64,000 nucleotides of DNA from Podospora pseudoanserina (taxonomy: Eukaryota > Ascomycota > Sordariomycetes > Sordariales > Podosporaceae), in NCBI RefSeq assembly GCF_035222485.1, contig NW_026946671.1, positions 1,674,001 to 1,738,000 of the forward strand, read 5' to 3'. Below are positions 23,322 through 34,838 of the stretch, piece after piece. Made by a program: the position numbers and the translations under genes. The notes below the pieces were generated by a model. That model ran no database searches, was not told the origin of the DNA, and saw only the letters and a list, made by a program, of their open reading frames with translations. Numbering within the stretch: the first letter of the stretch is position 1; each line of letters starts with the position of its first letter.

Positions 23322-23391
23322 AACCTCGACGGGAATCGAACCTATACTTTTAATATAGTAACTAATGTACTATACGCTATACTATAAAGTT
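23322..23391 (-). ncRNA. tRNA-like sequence 1 of element II (70 nt)
   Basis: Minus strand, 70 nt: acceptor AACTTTA/CGAGGTT, D-arm GTAT...GTAC, T-arm ATAGG-TTCGATT-CCCGT. The B box GGTTCGATTCC is a perfect match to the Pol III consensus. A run of seven T follows immediately at its 3' end, as expected of a Pol III terminator. The anticodon stem is weak. Confidence 0.65.
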
Positions 23392-23533
23392 AATAGATAT
23401 AAAGGAATCTAGGCCTAATTAGCACTATACGCCTCTACTATTATATAAGAAAATCGAAAACGTACTACCAGCGAGGGAGCTAAAAGAATTATACCTAGGA
23501 CACGAAAAGATAACTATAATTCGGATATAAAAG

Positions 23534-23603
23534 AACTCCAATAGGAGTCGAACCTATACCTTCGACGCGGTAGCCAACGTGCTACACACTACACTATAAG
23601 GTT
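23534..23603 (-). ncRNA. tRNA-like sequence 2 of element II (70 nt, best preserved)
   Basis: Minus strand, exactly 70 nt. The acceptor AACCTTA pairs with TGGAGTT with wobbles (6 of 7). The D-stem is GTGT/GCAC and the T-arm ATAGG-TTCGACT-CCTAT has a perfect 5-bp stem. The A box TAGTGTAGTGTG fits TRGYNNARYNNG exactly, and the B box GGTTCGACTCC fits GGTTCGANTCC exactly. TTTT begins one base after the end. The anticodon stem TTGGC/TCGAA has only three pairs, so it may be a Pol III-transcribed tRNA-like RNA rather than a translating tRNA. It lies on the antisense strand of the retrotransposon. Confidence 0.72.
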
Positions 23604-23739
23604 AAAAAGTATAAGGGAACCTAGATATAAGTAATGCTACGCGCCTTAACTACTTTAGGAAGTAAAAAGCGCGCTACTAGCGGTATTTAACGCGGTAAGG
23701 AAGGAAGGACCGGCCGTATTAAGATCCAGAGGAAGGTCG

Positions 23740-24330
23740 GAAGGCTAGTTAAGGCCTAAGGAAGGATCTAAGAAGGAGAAGTCGAAAGGAATAATAGTAG
23801 AAGACTCCGCCGTAGAATAGTCTTAAAGATCTAAAGGAGTAAGGGTAGGAGTCGGAGCATCGCTAAACGACGAAGTAACCTATACCGCTAGTGTAACTTC
23901 TTCCTATTTAATACGTTCTAACTCTTCGATATTATCGAAGCTACGGAAGATAGCCGGAATTTTTCGCTTAAATTATATTTATTATTATAAATATAAGCGG
24001 TTAATTTTTTAATTTAAGGCCGCGTGTTAGGACTTAGCCTTTACTATTTCCGTCTCTAGCTAATTATATTAAAAAATAACTTTATAGAATTATTAAACGG
24101 ATAATTTATAAACGTCGTAAAGAGATTAATTATAATATATAAAAAGCGTAACGTTTAAAAACGGAAAGAGAAATTTTATAAAAGAAATTACGTTTTTTAT
24201 AAAAGAAATAAATACGCTTTATAATAAAGGTAAACCGTAAAATAGTAATAAGTAGCTCGTTACGATCTACTATTTTCGAGTACGAAGGTTTAATACCGGG
24301 TCGCGCTTTACTTACGTAATTAAATATAAT
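23740..24330 (-). pseudogene. Antisense ORF remnant of element II
   Basis: On the minus strand at 23891-23968 the frame reads KRKIPAIFRSFDNIEELERI and then KQEEVT (with one TAG at the Q). This aligns with the antisense frames of elements I and III. Position and direction are the same in all three copies: between the 3' LTR and the tRNA-like pair, opposite to gag-pol. The limits are approximate because RIP has removed start and stop signals. Confidence 0.58.
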
Positions 24331-24396
24331 AAAGTATAAGGAATGGGGGAAAAAGGGAAGAGTTTATCAATATCAATAAACGTAGGAAAATAAACT

Positions 24397-24433
24397 AGGC
24401 CGATAGGATTTCGGCTTAAAAGGGGGAGCGTCT
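24397..24433 (+). promoter_or_regulatory. Stem-loop and polypurine tract before the 3' LTR of element II
   Basis: AGGCCGA (24397-24403) pairs with TCGGCTT (24411-24417) across a 7-nt loop. It is followed at once by the purine run AAAAGGGGGAG (24418-24428), a good plus-strand primer site, six bases before the LTR. Confidence 0.72.
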
Positions 24434-24814
24434 TATTACGGTTTAATATTTAGTGGGGCGCGGGGCGTATTACGGACTAATTATTATCACAAGAGCAAAG
24501 ACTAATCAAAACAGGATTAATAGGATCGAGAATCGATTTAGAAAAGTCAACCCGAAAAGGAATAATATCGATAGGATCGATAGTCGAGTCTATCGATCCA
24601 GGATAGTGCCAGGCTTAGTATAGGGTCTATATATACGGAGGAACTAGCTAGCGTAAATAGACAGTTCTGCAGTATAATTTAAGCTTATATTTACGGTATC
24701 TTATATTTACATTAAAATATCTTATTATGCACTATTTAGCTACACCGAACTAATTATCAGAAGTTACCTTCAACCCGTATCCCTTTCAGAGGTTCTGTAC
24801 AAGGGTTCGTCACA
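24434..24814 (+). repeat. 3' LTR of element II (U3 variant A)
   Basis: This 381-bp LTR starts TATTACGG and ends with the unmutated family terminus TTCGTCACA. The GATCGA repeats of U3 variant A are visible around 24531-24600. The U3 does not match its partner LTR at 21178-21621, while R-U5 does. Confidence 0.88.
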
Positions 24815-25019
24815 CTAGTCCTGGGACAGGGCAACAGTTATACCAACCAGTTGATTTAATTGTAAGCTAAAGAAGAAAAGAGAGGAAATTCCAACAGTGC
24901 CTGCAAAGCAGGGCTTTTTGACAGGGCAAAGCTTACCACCAGCCAGAGACCCACATGCTCCCAAAGTCCCACATGCCCAGTATCTATCTGTCCGTCAGTG
25001 TCAGGTTAGTGCCGTGACA
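24815..25019. other. Un-RIPed 205-bp island of balanced composition
   Basis: The sequence has balanced base composition and no sign of RIP, between element II and a scrap of another family-L internal region. It ends in CCGTGACA, the complement of the family-L LTR start. It may therefore be the U3 part of a reversed LTR variant not otherwise present. No coding frame was found. Confidence 0.5.
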
Positions 25020-25430
25020 ATATTAATAAAAAAATTAAAACCGTAAAGTATCTGAAACAAAAATTAGGGAAAATCATAATATATAAATTAAACGTATATA
25101 AAGTTAAGTGATAAAGCGGTATTAAGAATAAAAATTTATAGGTTAAAGTACGAAGGATATATAAATATTATTAAAGTTGCAGAGATAATTAAGCCGGAGT
25201 TAGCTAGATACGGAGTTGCCTGAAGGATCAGTGTCTATATACGGAGGAACTAGCTAGTGTAGCTAGATAGTTCCGTAATATAGAATTCATGTCAGAGTTA
25301 TTAGTCTTAAAACTATTGTGATTAAGACAAGCCATTTATTGAATACTATTTAGCTGTACCGAACCAGGATTGTTTAGAAGTGCCTTCGACTACCATCCCT
25401 TTCAGCGGTTCTGGATAGGAGTTCGTCACA
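25020..25430 (+). repeat. Family-L fragment: integrase scrap joined to a 5'-truncated LTR
   Basis: Positions 25020-~25185 match element I near 9675-9830 in the plus direction. From about 25186 an LTR piece begins, with CTATATACGGAGGAACTAGC at 25233-25252 and the intact terminus TTCGTCACA at 25422-25430. Its U5 is better preserved than in other copies. The U3 start is missing. Confidence 0.75.
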
Positions 25431-25680
25431 TGTTTTAAAATAATTAACGCAACGTCTATAAGGCCTAGCAGGAAAGTTAAAAGGGGTTCGTTACTATAGT
25501 TCGTTTCCGCCGTTAATACTGATGCTTGACGTTCTAAAGTATTAAAATAATTTAGTGTGAGCTTAGTTTTCTAACTGAATTGAACGGAGTGAACCGTTAT
25601 AGTTTAAAGGTTACTATAAGCGCCAAAGTTTATAATACCTGTAATATAATGAATTAAAACGCTATATTAAGCGACGTTCC
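25431..25680. other. Unassigned 250 bp at the left edge of element V
   Basis: AT-rich sequence with some CpG. I could not match it to family L, M or R, and it has no coding frame. Confidence 0.4.
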
Positions 25681-26964
25681 TCCAATAACTCTTTTTTATT
25701 TTATAAATCTAAACCCCTTTAAATTCTTTTGATAAAAGTTTTTTAACTCTTCATAGTAATCAAAGTATATAATAAACTCTTACGAATCATTTATAGCCGA
25801 ATAGTTTAATTAATTGTAATTATCCGAAAATGTAATATTTCCCGTTGCGCTATACATTTTTTCATTTTCCGTTATTTTTTACAAACTAACCTTACTTGCC
25901 ACAAAATTCGAATCTTTTGGTATTATGATGTTTTCATATTTCTTCCTTTAAGAAGTTTAGTTTCTCATCAAACTTATTATGAAATATATTAACCTTACTT
26001 ATCTTAATTATTATTCTGAGTACCTCTCTATTAGACTTTGAAAATATATCTATCTTATATGTATAATTCTTGCATAAAAAAAATCTATTGGCTATATAAA
26101 TAATATTGTATATATTCACTATACCATAAACAATGTTTTAACCTAGTTAGTTTATTTAAAATGAATATAGTTTTATAAAGACTATTTGAAAATTTATTCT
26201 AGCCGTTTTATTCACGTATTAATTTAAAGATAATAAAGTTATAACGTTTTACATTTTACCCTTAACCTTTTTAATAATACTTTTTAAAATTTGTATGTAA
26301 TCTTAATATCGCGATTTATAATAAATTTTCTCAGCTATATATACGTGGTTATACAATACGAAAATAGGGTATTTGTTACATACTTACGGATTTAAGTTTC
26401 TTCATAAAGTGAAACACTTATTTATTTAATATGTTTACCAATTTATTACAATATTCTTACTGTAAATAGTATTTATTATATTTTAGGTTGCGATAATGTG
26501 ATAATAAGGTCCATCATAACTAAATTCGGTAGCCCCTTAACTATTAAGGATGATTTTAAAATCAATATAATTTATATCTTACAGCCCTAATTTCTTTATA
26601 CTTACTATATAAATATACAGTATTTTGAATATTCTCTTTACTCTTTGACTAATGAATGTACTATTTATCTCTTCATATAATTTTAATAATATTCATAAAT
26701 TTTCCGAGCTGAGACTTATAAATCTTTTTTACCGATAGCTTCCTATTACTTAGGTTTCCGTAAATCTGGTTTTTATCTTATAATCGTTCCTAACTATCCT
26801 TCTAATACTTTACGGCTTCAGCTTTTTCTGTTAATATTACCCCGTAATACTATCTCTACCTTTCCCTTATTACTTATTAAAATAATCTGTTGACGCTATA
26901 CAGCGTGTTACTCTATCTATAAGCATAATGCATATATAGAAGTACTCTCTAGAGTTTTTCCTCC

Positions 26965-26987
26965 TAATAATAATAATAATAATAATT
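26965..26987. repeat. (TAA)n microsatellite
   Basis: A short uninterrupted TAA/AAT run of about seven units inside element V. Confidence 0.85.
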
Positions 26988-28149
26988 TCTTAAGTATATC
27001 TATGTAGTAGACGGCTCCCCGGCAAAATATATCCGCTTTAACGTTCTTTAATCTTTTGTTTTAAATAATGGAATAGTTAAACTCCACTAAAAACTTCTGT
27101 TATTTAATTTACTTAACGTTAAAACTTTAATAGTAATAAAATACGACAGGTTTTGATAATCTATATGGACTTATATGTTATACTTAATATTGTTAAAAAT
27201 AGCCTTTCCTCTTCAAATACTTTAATAATAATGAATGGTTTTTAATTATATATTCGACAACTGTGATAAGTTTTTTTAATTTTTGGAAAAGAAAACTACC
27301 GAGTAGAGTTTCTTATTGTCGTTTTGCTGTTTCATTTATCCCCCAAAAATATAGTTTAACGTACCGATCTTAATCCTGAATAATCGATTATGGTTTAATT
27401 GAAAAACTATATCCTTTAAATCAGGTTTTTTTAGAACCCAGAATATTTATTGTTTCTTCTATCATTACCGGAGCTCTACATTCTGGATTAATAAAGTAGT
27501 TAAATAGACGCATGATCCCTATATACCTCTAGATAAAAATTGAATAAAAGTCAATACATTCTACAGAATTTTTAAATTTTATTTATCATTATAGTATAAG
27601 CTAGCCCTCACTCACTATGATTTTTTAAGTTTTATATAAACTTTATTTCATGATATAAAATATGATTAAATATATTATTTTTATGTATAAAGCACCTTTT
27701 TCTCTCTTTTTTATTAAAGTCTGGCTTCATATAGCGCCTTGAATATCTTCTATAAATACTTCTTATACTCCTCCAAGGTATGTGAAGAAGTGAAAAATAT
27801 TGTTAAAATAATAGATTATTGTTTTATCGAGATACTTCCGAATAGTATAGTCGACAAAAGAATAGCACGTCGTAAGTATTTAAATTAAATCTTATAATAT
27901 ACTACATAAAATAATCATAACAAATACAAATTCTCTTCTTTCAATATGTATATAGGTATATACGATTAATATATATGAATATATAGATTTTTATACTTTA
28001 TTTAGTTACTTTGGAAACCGCAAAAATAACAGTAAGAGGTAAATACTTTTTTACTATTTTACTACTCAATTAATTATAATTTAAATATAATTGAAGACTA
28101 TTATTGTTTTTAGTATAAGGAATAAGGACGTACTTTTTTAAGAGTATAG

Positions 28150-28553
28150 TATGACGAACCCCTATCCAAAACCTCTGAAAGGGATACTGGTTAAAGGCAC
28201 TTCTGAGCAATCCTAGTTCTGTACAGCTAAATAGTGTACAATAATGGTTTATCTCATTTACAATAGTCTAGATACTAACGATTGTGACTTATATTATATA
28301 CTGCGGAACTATCTATCTACACGAGCCATTTCCTCCGTATATATAGACCTAGTGGTCTCCCGGATCATTAACCCTTGGCAACAATCCTATCCTAGATCAT
28401 TGATTCTTCTTAATGATCCCGCGCTAGATCATTGCCCCCTGGTAATAATCCTACGGATAAGGCTACTCCCGTCCTATTTAGTTCTACTAGCGATTGGCTA
28501 TGCGCGTTGCGCCCTGCACACGGTCTGATCTGCTCGTTGGCTTAACCGTAGCA
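28150..28553 (-). mobile_element. Solo family-L LTR (U3 variant with GATCATT repeats) in element V
   Basis: This is about 404 bp in reverse. It starts TATGACGAACCCC and ends AACCGTAGCA. The flanks TATAG (28145-28149) and CATAG (28554-28558) are a target duplication differing by one transition. R-U5 is typical (CCTCCGTATATATAG at 28333), but U3 is a distinct type with repeated GATCATT units. RIP is light. The 94-codon plus-strand frame over it is fortuitous. Confidence 0.82.
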
Positions 28554-31240
28554 CATAGACCTCTAAATGAAGTTTCTTTTAAGTTCTCATCTAAATATTT
28601 GTGAAGATTTTTATGTTATTTATTATTAATATGATATCCACCTTAAATAATTATAATTTGAATATCTTCAAAAGCTTAATTGTATAATTTGATTAGCCCC
28701 TTTTTACAAATCTTTCGAAGTATTTATGTATAAAGGCTAAATACCCTCGATATTCATCCGGCACTACCTTTTTTCACTTTTCTTTATATCACTATAATGA
28801 ATATATTCGTTGATCTCTATACGTTTTATCAATGTTAACTTTATATTTTCAATCTTACTGTTTACATTAAAAAAGTATACTATAACTGCCCATATTTTCA
28901 TAGTAATACCATAAAGGATATTTATTTTACTTATTATCTGAATTATATTTTTATTATTTTTACGATCATAAATTATAATTACTTTTGTAATCAATACTAA
29001 ATTATAGTCTTTATGATATAAAGCCCGTGGCTTATATCCTTTAGTACTTTTATGTTCATGATATTCAATATATTGTAGGTTAATTCTTTAATTATATTAC
29101 CCAAAGGCAAAGTTCTTATAAAGTTTTTAAATCATGAATAGCTTGTTAGTGGTAACCTCTTACTTTTTCGCAGTCTTCTAATTTAATATAGAAATTTTAA
29201 AAAAAAATAAATCAACTTTTCGTACTGGTCTTTTGATATTAATACCACTATCCTTTATTAATATACTATAATCTAAAAACGTGTATTTTTCTTCCGTTTT
29301 TACCTCAAATAATAATAACTATACTAATTAATATCGGGTTATTAATCTATACTTTTTTCTTCATCCGATATTTCAAATAATACCGTTTATAATCCTTTAA
29401 ACATCGAAGGCCCTGGCGAAAGGCCGTAAGTCGTTTCTCAAACGCCATTATATTTTAAAAGAACCTTTTTATTATAAATTCATTAGTAACGTAACCCTAA
29501 TTGATATTACTTTTAAGTTTTTTTTTCATACTTTATGGAGTACTTCTTTAATTACTATTCTTCGGTTTCTAACCCTATGTTCAGCCTTAATCTCGGCCTC
29601 GTAGTATGTTTCAATTTTCATTGATAGCTAAAACAAAAATTCTCCGGACTTTTATATTATATGCATTCAATATTTTATACTAATACTACATCCATTTCTT
29701 TATTATTCCCTTTAAACAGTATTTATTTTATTTTATAATAATTTAGATGGTGTGATTTGATTAGGTCACTTTATTTTTAGAGGAAATAGATATTTAGATT
29801 TATCTACTATTTGTTCTATTTATCTATTATCCTGGTAACCGGCCTGAAACCTCCGATCTTTTCTATTTGCTATATCAATAAGTATTTTTAAGGACCATTA
29901 CTTCATTGTTTTACATCATTTATATGTAGTATATTAAAAGTACTTTTATTTTGAGGTATTTATAATGAAGTTATATTAGTTTTTTGATATTGGCTGTATT
30001 GTATATATTGCAATACTAAATGAAACTTTTATATAAACCTTATATTAGTAATCACTTCATGCCCTAAGCTCCTTTGAATTTTTGAATTTAAATCTATTTA
30101 CTATATAGATTCACTAGAATCTTTTATCGTACTATTGTTAATATTTGATCTTGAACGTATTTCATTATATAAATCCGTCCAATAATATAAGAATGAATTT
30201 TAATTACCTTTACGATTGTTTATATTCATTATTTTTATAACTTTTAAAATTACATATTTACGTTTCAACACTCATCCTTGAATTATTTCAAATTTTCTGT
30301 AAAGTTCTAGAAAAAAATTTATATTAGCGTTGCTATTCAAACTGTTATTCATACTTGAAATAATTTATTCTAAAATTCTTCTCTCCATAGTTCGTTATTA
30401 TAGTTTCTACGCCTTTCAAAATAACTATTATTATAATTTCTTTTTTTATTGAAATTACTCTTAAAGAGAATTACTTTTTAAAATTAAAATACTTAAAGTT
30501 AATTTACCCTAATTCTACAGCATTTACTGGTAAACTGTGTTCACTTTGGATTTTACATAAGTAGTTCAAAAATAATGATCACCATGACACTATTATTATT
30601 CTTTTATTTCGGCGGTAAATTGTTTGTTTCTTTTTCAATATATTAATTCTCACCACGCTATTCAAACAATCTACCATTGGTATAGATCATTATAATTATA
30701 TATCTATTTATTGTGTTGAGTACTCTTTTCTTTATATATTTTATACTTTGCCTTTTTTTAAAACCGTTATAAAATCGTGATATTAGCCACTTATTATCAA
30801 GCTCACAAAATAAATTACCGATTTTAAATAAAGTAATATAATAGGTCACAAAATATATTTATTATCATCTTATATCCTATTTTTAACTATGTTCTATTCT
30901 GTTATTCTTTCTTATATTATTTCTTTAATTTTAAGTTCGACCTTTTAATAAATATATATTTTTCCCTTTTATTATGATATTTTAAAGTTAAAAACTTAAT
31001 TGTATATTTTTCCCCTTTGGCTGGTAGTATGAATTTCGTCCATAATTTATTAAGGTTTTTCTTTATGTTTTTTAATTCAGATAAATATTAGTCCAGAGTT
31101 TTAAAATACGGTAACGACATATCTTTTAGGAAACGGAATAGCGGGAAATACCATTTACCTTAATACTTTCATAATTAATGATAGTAATAGTAAACTAGCT
31201 TTTATATCATTTATAACAAATTTAAAGTAAATGTATAACG

Positions 31241-31516
31241 TTTCACAAACCCTTATTCTAAAACCTCAAAAACAATATTAATCAAAAGTACTTCTAAAAG
31301 ATTCTAATCCGGTATAAATAATAATATATAATAATACATTTTTATACCTATAATGCATGTAATAATACCAAACATAATCTATATGATATATTACAGAACT
31401 GTTTATTACCAACTTATTCCCTCAGTATATATACTTCCTATTAGTCTGTTAACTATTTGCTGGGGGCGCCCTGCGCCCTGCCCACTGACTGACCTGCTGT
31501 TGGCTTAACTATGACA
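31241..31516 (-). repeat. 5' LTR of element V, shortened
   Basis: About 276 bp in reverse: start TTTCACAAACCC, end CTTAACTATGACA. R-U5 is recognisable (CAGTATATATAC near 31430). U3 is short, with GGGGGCGCCCTGCGCCCTGC. Sequence to the right is not family L. Confidence 0.7.
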
Positions 31517-33705
31517 ACTATATATATTTTAGCTCGGTTTTTATTGTTTTCTTACTATTAAATTTAATAAGTACTGTGAATTAGTCGCGAACTATTATGT
31601 GTTTTTATACAGAATTATTTCTTTCTATAAATAATTAATTCCAATATACAGACAGTTTCTTAAAATCTAATTCATCTAGTTATGATACTTCAATAAAACC
31701 GAATAAATAATTCCTTAGCAATAAAATAGTATAAAGAAGTCCAGGTAGATTACGTGTTACAAGATGTATTATTTTATGTCTAATGAATAGATATACAAGA
31801 CCTTTCCATATCATAGCTTTACAAATATTATTTGTAATAAGAGTATTTCTATTATTAATGGAAATCTTTTGTTTTGCTTTTGAGATTTGGGTGAAGAATT
31901 TAGATTAAAGTTTTAAAAGTTTATTATTTTCATTAAAAACCATAGAGATTTCAAGAAAGTTAACTATAGTTTGGTATACTATAATAATATCCTTAATTAT
32001 TGTTCCCATTATTTTAATCTAGGTAAAGAAACATTATTAGTATAATTAGGGTATTAAACTTGAATTTACCGTTCAGAAATCCATGTATTGTCATTATTCA
32101 GTAAGTTTAAAATTTAGAGGTTAAAAATTAAATATTATAGCAAGGTAGATTTATTACTGACTAGTTGAATTTTGAATAATCATAGCCGATTAACTTTTAG
32201 GCTCGGTGAATTTCCACGGCTGTACGTTATGTTCACAATAAGTCGGTATGTGAGGGTCCAAATAGTTATGTATTAACTGTCGAGATAACTTACATGGGGT
32301 ATTAGTGGTGTAAAATAACGTTTTTGTTAGTGTTTTCTTTGTCGCCCTCGCGTATGTGGAAATTAAATTTCGCTAATTGATTTTTGTTATCATTATAGTT
32401 CTTGATAATAAATAAAGAGTTTTTGAATTATTGCTTTAAGTTTTCTTTTTTTGTTGAAAGTAAATTGTCCCATCAAATATCGGAGGTTGTTTTCATCTAT
32501 GAGTAGTATAGTTTAGGAGTTTAGTAAAGTATAAAAGGAGCAAAGCTTATAGCATATAAATTCATAGATTTAATAATTTTCAAATCAACTACAAACTTAT
32601 GTTCATTTATTAATCACCAACTCTCTGCTTTCATGTTTTTCTTGCTACTTGGGTCCTGTACTACCATCTTTTTTTTTTAGCTTATCGGTTCTGATTTAAA
32701 TAAAGAAATATCCAATATAGTTTTAGACCTTTATTATCGCTCTTGGTTCTTTCAATCCTACACTTCTTCTTTATTTATTATTCAGTAGGTCATAGATAGA
32801 ATAAAGGAGTTTGAAATACTAATCACATTATCTTGATCTAATCATCTAGGTAAGAGACCTACAATTCCAAGCTTAGAGTGAGTTATAGCTTGGGATTTAT
32901 AGGTATAAAGAAGAATCTTCTTATATTTTCAACGGAATTTTTCCTTTTCTTTGGTTCAATCATTATTGCTTCTTTTTATAACATAAAATTTATTTGTATA
33001 CTATTCTTTTTTATTTTGGTTAAGAGTTATTCAGTACCTCTATATATTACTCTTTATTTCATTTCTCATTGTTCTTTTTGCTTTATATTATAGGTTTTTA
33101 AAAAAACTTTGCAAGGATATTTTTTATATTTCGGCCTTTTAGCCGGTTTCCTTACAGTATTAATTTTAAAGTAAAGTTCAGTTTAATATCAATTGCTATC
33201 TAATAGTAATTGAATAACTGAATTACTCTTTAGTTCATTTAATATTTCAATTTTCCCCGTTGATATTCATTAAGTGAATTTTTCACTCATATTATACAAT
33301 CTCATCCTCTTTGGTTTCTTTTATCTCATAACTTAAAGTTTAACTTTTATGATGCATCATGATTTAAATCAATTAGAGTCCTAGAAATATAGTATATAGG
33401 TTCTTGAGTTTGATTCTCTTTATTTTTATAGTTGTATTAATTCAATTAATACAAGTAAAGTAGTATATTTTCCTAAGGTTTTGACGTTACACTCCCTTAC
33501 GCTATTGAAATAAACTTGTTTATTTACTTATATAATACCTTACTTAAATCCGGCATACCTGTTTTTCTTGTAATTTTTATCAAAATGATTTAAGGAAATA
33601 AGGTGGTTTCTAAAACATCAACTTGAAATAGTGATATTATTCAAGAAAATATACATAATAACAAATCTATTTATATTGATCTTTTATTTAATTATCATTT
33701 ATGGT
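31517..33705. other. 2.2-kb unassigned AT-rich sequence
   Basis: I could not relate this to the element families in the window. It has a less TpA-biased texture than the RIPed elements and a slightly G+C-richer patch near 32190-32370. The 71-codon frame at 32878-33093 is purely hydrophobic low-complexity translation and is not supported as a gene. It could be decayed unique sequence or a very old repeat. Confidence 0.45.
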
Positions 33706-33868
33706 ATGTACCTCCGTACCTGAGTCTATCTTCTAATCCCTAGATCCATAAACCTATTTCCCAAATCCTGGATCCCCTGGCCCGTGTTATCTCCTGCTTT
33801 ATAGGCTCCACTTATCCGTTACTCTAGTCCTACTAATCCGGGCCACCTCGCCTTTTTAAGCCGTAATA
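33706..33868 (-). repeat. 3' LTR of element III, U3 part only
   Basis: 163 bp in reverse, ending CCGTAATA (mutated CCGTGACA). It matches the U3 of 39854-40202 (TAATCCCTAGATCCAT, CCCGTGTTATCTCCTGC). R-U5 is missing to the left. Confidence 0.85.
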
Positions 33869-33880
33869 TAATACTCCCTC

Positions 33881-33901
33881 TTTAGGCCGAAGTCCCTACG
33901 G
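33881..33901 (-). promoter_or_regulatory. Stem-loop before the 3' LTR of element III
   Basis: AGGCCG and CGGCCT close a perfect inverted repeat beside a purine-rich run (AAAGAGGGAG on the minus strand). This is the same position and layout as at 12145 and 24397. Confidence 0.65.
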
Positions 33902-34009
33902 CCTAATCTCCTTTTCTATTATTTATTACGGTAAATTCTTTTTCCTCCTGTTTATCTATTACTATATTTTTTAACCGGATTTCTAAACGTTCGATAGCTA
34001 CTAATCCTA

Positions 34010-34560
34010 GAACTATTCATCGTAACGCCTTACTTAATATTATTTTACGTAACTTTACTACTATAGTTATTTTATATATTTATTATAAACGCCGCTTATT
34101 TCCTTACGAACTTTCTTCTCCTGATTCTTCTCGCTATTCTTCCTATATCTCTTTTAAATACGCTTTTTATAAAGCCGGCGGTCTATCCGCCTTTAACCTC
34201 CATAAAATCGTAACTTATTAGAACCGTCTTAATTCGTATATAGAAAAGGTAAAGGCCGAATTATTTATTTCGATAGTGAAGGTTACCCTTCTTTATAAGT
34301 AAAAAAAATGTTAGTGTAATAAAATAGTTCGTACCGTCTCTCGTAATCTTAATAGCGTAGAACAGTTAGAGAGAGTTAAGTATAAAGAATAAGCTACCTG
34401 TTCCGCTTCCCCGCGGGATTGTCTCGTAGCGGAGTCCTCCGCTACCGTCCCGTCCGATTTCTCCTTCCTAGATCCCTCCTTAGGCTTACACTAACTTTCT
34501 AACTTTTCTTAGACCCTATTACGGCCGGTCCTTCCTTCTAACTTCGTAGGGTACCGCCAG
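34010..34560 (+). pseudogene. Antisense ORF remnant of element III (best preserved copy)
   Basis: On the plus strand, opposite to this element's gag-pol, a long frame is readable with only TAA/TAG stops at likely Q or W codons. It includes YKRRLFPYELSSPDSSRYSS, then GGLSAFNLHKIVTY, ELFISIVKVTLLYKQKKC and NLNSVEQLERVKYKEQAT (34318-34395). The last part aligns with the antisense frames of elements I and II. It is lysine/arginine-rich with leucine-spaced helices and resembles a helical segment seen in ascomycete transposon-associated hypothetical proteins. No function can be assigned, and the start and end are approximate. Confidence 0.65.
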
Positions 34561-34631
34561 TAACGTATCTTTTACTTTTTAAAGTTATTAAAATATATAG
34601 TATTAATTATATTAACTTCCTTATACCTTTT

Positions 34632-34701
34632 AACCTTATAGTATAACGTATAATATGTCGGCTATTATATTAAAAGTATAGGTTCGACTTCCGTCAAGGT
34701 T
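34632..34701 (+). ncRNA. tRNA-like sequence (unit 2) of element III, 70 nt
   Basis: The acceptor AACCTTA pairs with CAAGGTT at six of seven positions. The D-stem is GTAT/ATAT, the B-box core GGTTCGACT is intact, and a TTTT run starts within the last bases. It lies in the same direction as the antisense ORF just upstream. The anticodon stem is unpaired. Confidence 0.62.
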
Positions 34702-34838
34702 TTCCGAGGTTTGAAAAAACCTAATTGGTTTTCTTAAGCCTTATTTTTTAATTTCCCGTAAGTAATACGTCTTCAACCTTTTCCTATAGTAGTAAAGGCG
34801 TGTAGTATTAATTAAACTTAAATTCATTCGTACTTATT

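Larger units (their letters stand above)
21178..24814 (+). mobile_element. Element II: internally deleted, recombinant family-L element
   Basis: The 5' LTR (21178-21621) has U3 variant C and the 3' LTR (24434-24814) has U3 variant A. The flanking pentamers (CTTTC and CTAGT) do not match, so this is a product of recombination or deletion between two elements. The internal region starts like element I (leader to about 21935), then jumps to the integrase zone (element I at about 9715), losing gag, RT and RNase H. It keeps integrase (~22000-22990), chromodomain (~23080-23190), both tRNA-like sequences, the antisense frame, and the stem-loop with polypurine tract. Confidence 0.85.
25680..31516 (-). 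mobile_element. Element V: old, diverged minus-strand family-L element
   Basis: The reverse complement follows family L. The segment at 27420-27570 aligns with element IV at 15310-15460 (end of RT/RNase H). The 5' LTR, shortened, is at 31241-31516. Besides RIP-type changes it carries many other substitutions and indels, so it is older than elements I-IV. The left end (3' side) is lost. A solo LTR sits inside at 28150-28553. Small frames at 25934-26119, 28764-28994 and 30658-30849 are composition artefacts. Confidence 0.7.

Noticed and set aside
26965-26987. CRISPR or satellite array
   Set aside because: Only a simple (TAA)n run. No array of spaced repeats was found anywhere, and the sequence is eukaryotic.
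28244-28528. 94-codon plus-strand ORF
   Set aside because: It lies wholly inside a solo LTR with a target duplication, and the frame is not kept in other LTR copies.
32878-33093. 71-codon hydrophobic ORF resembling a small membrane protein
   Set aside because: Low-complexity F/I/L/S/Y composition in T-rich DNA, with no start context, partner or conservation visible.
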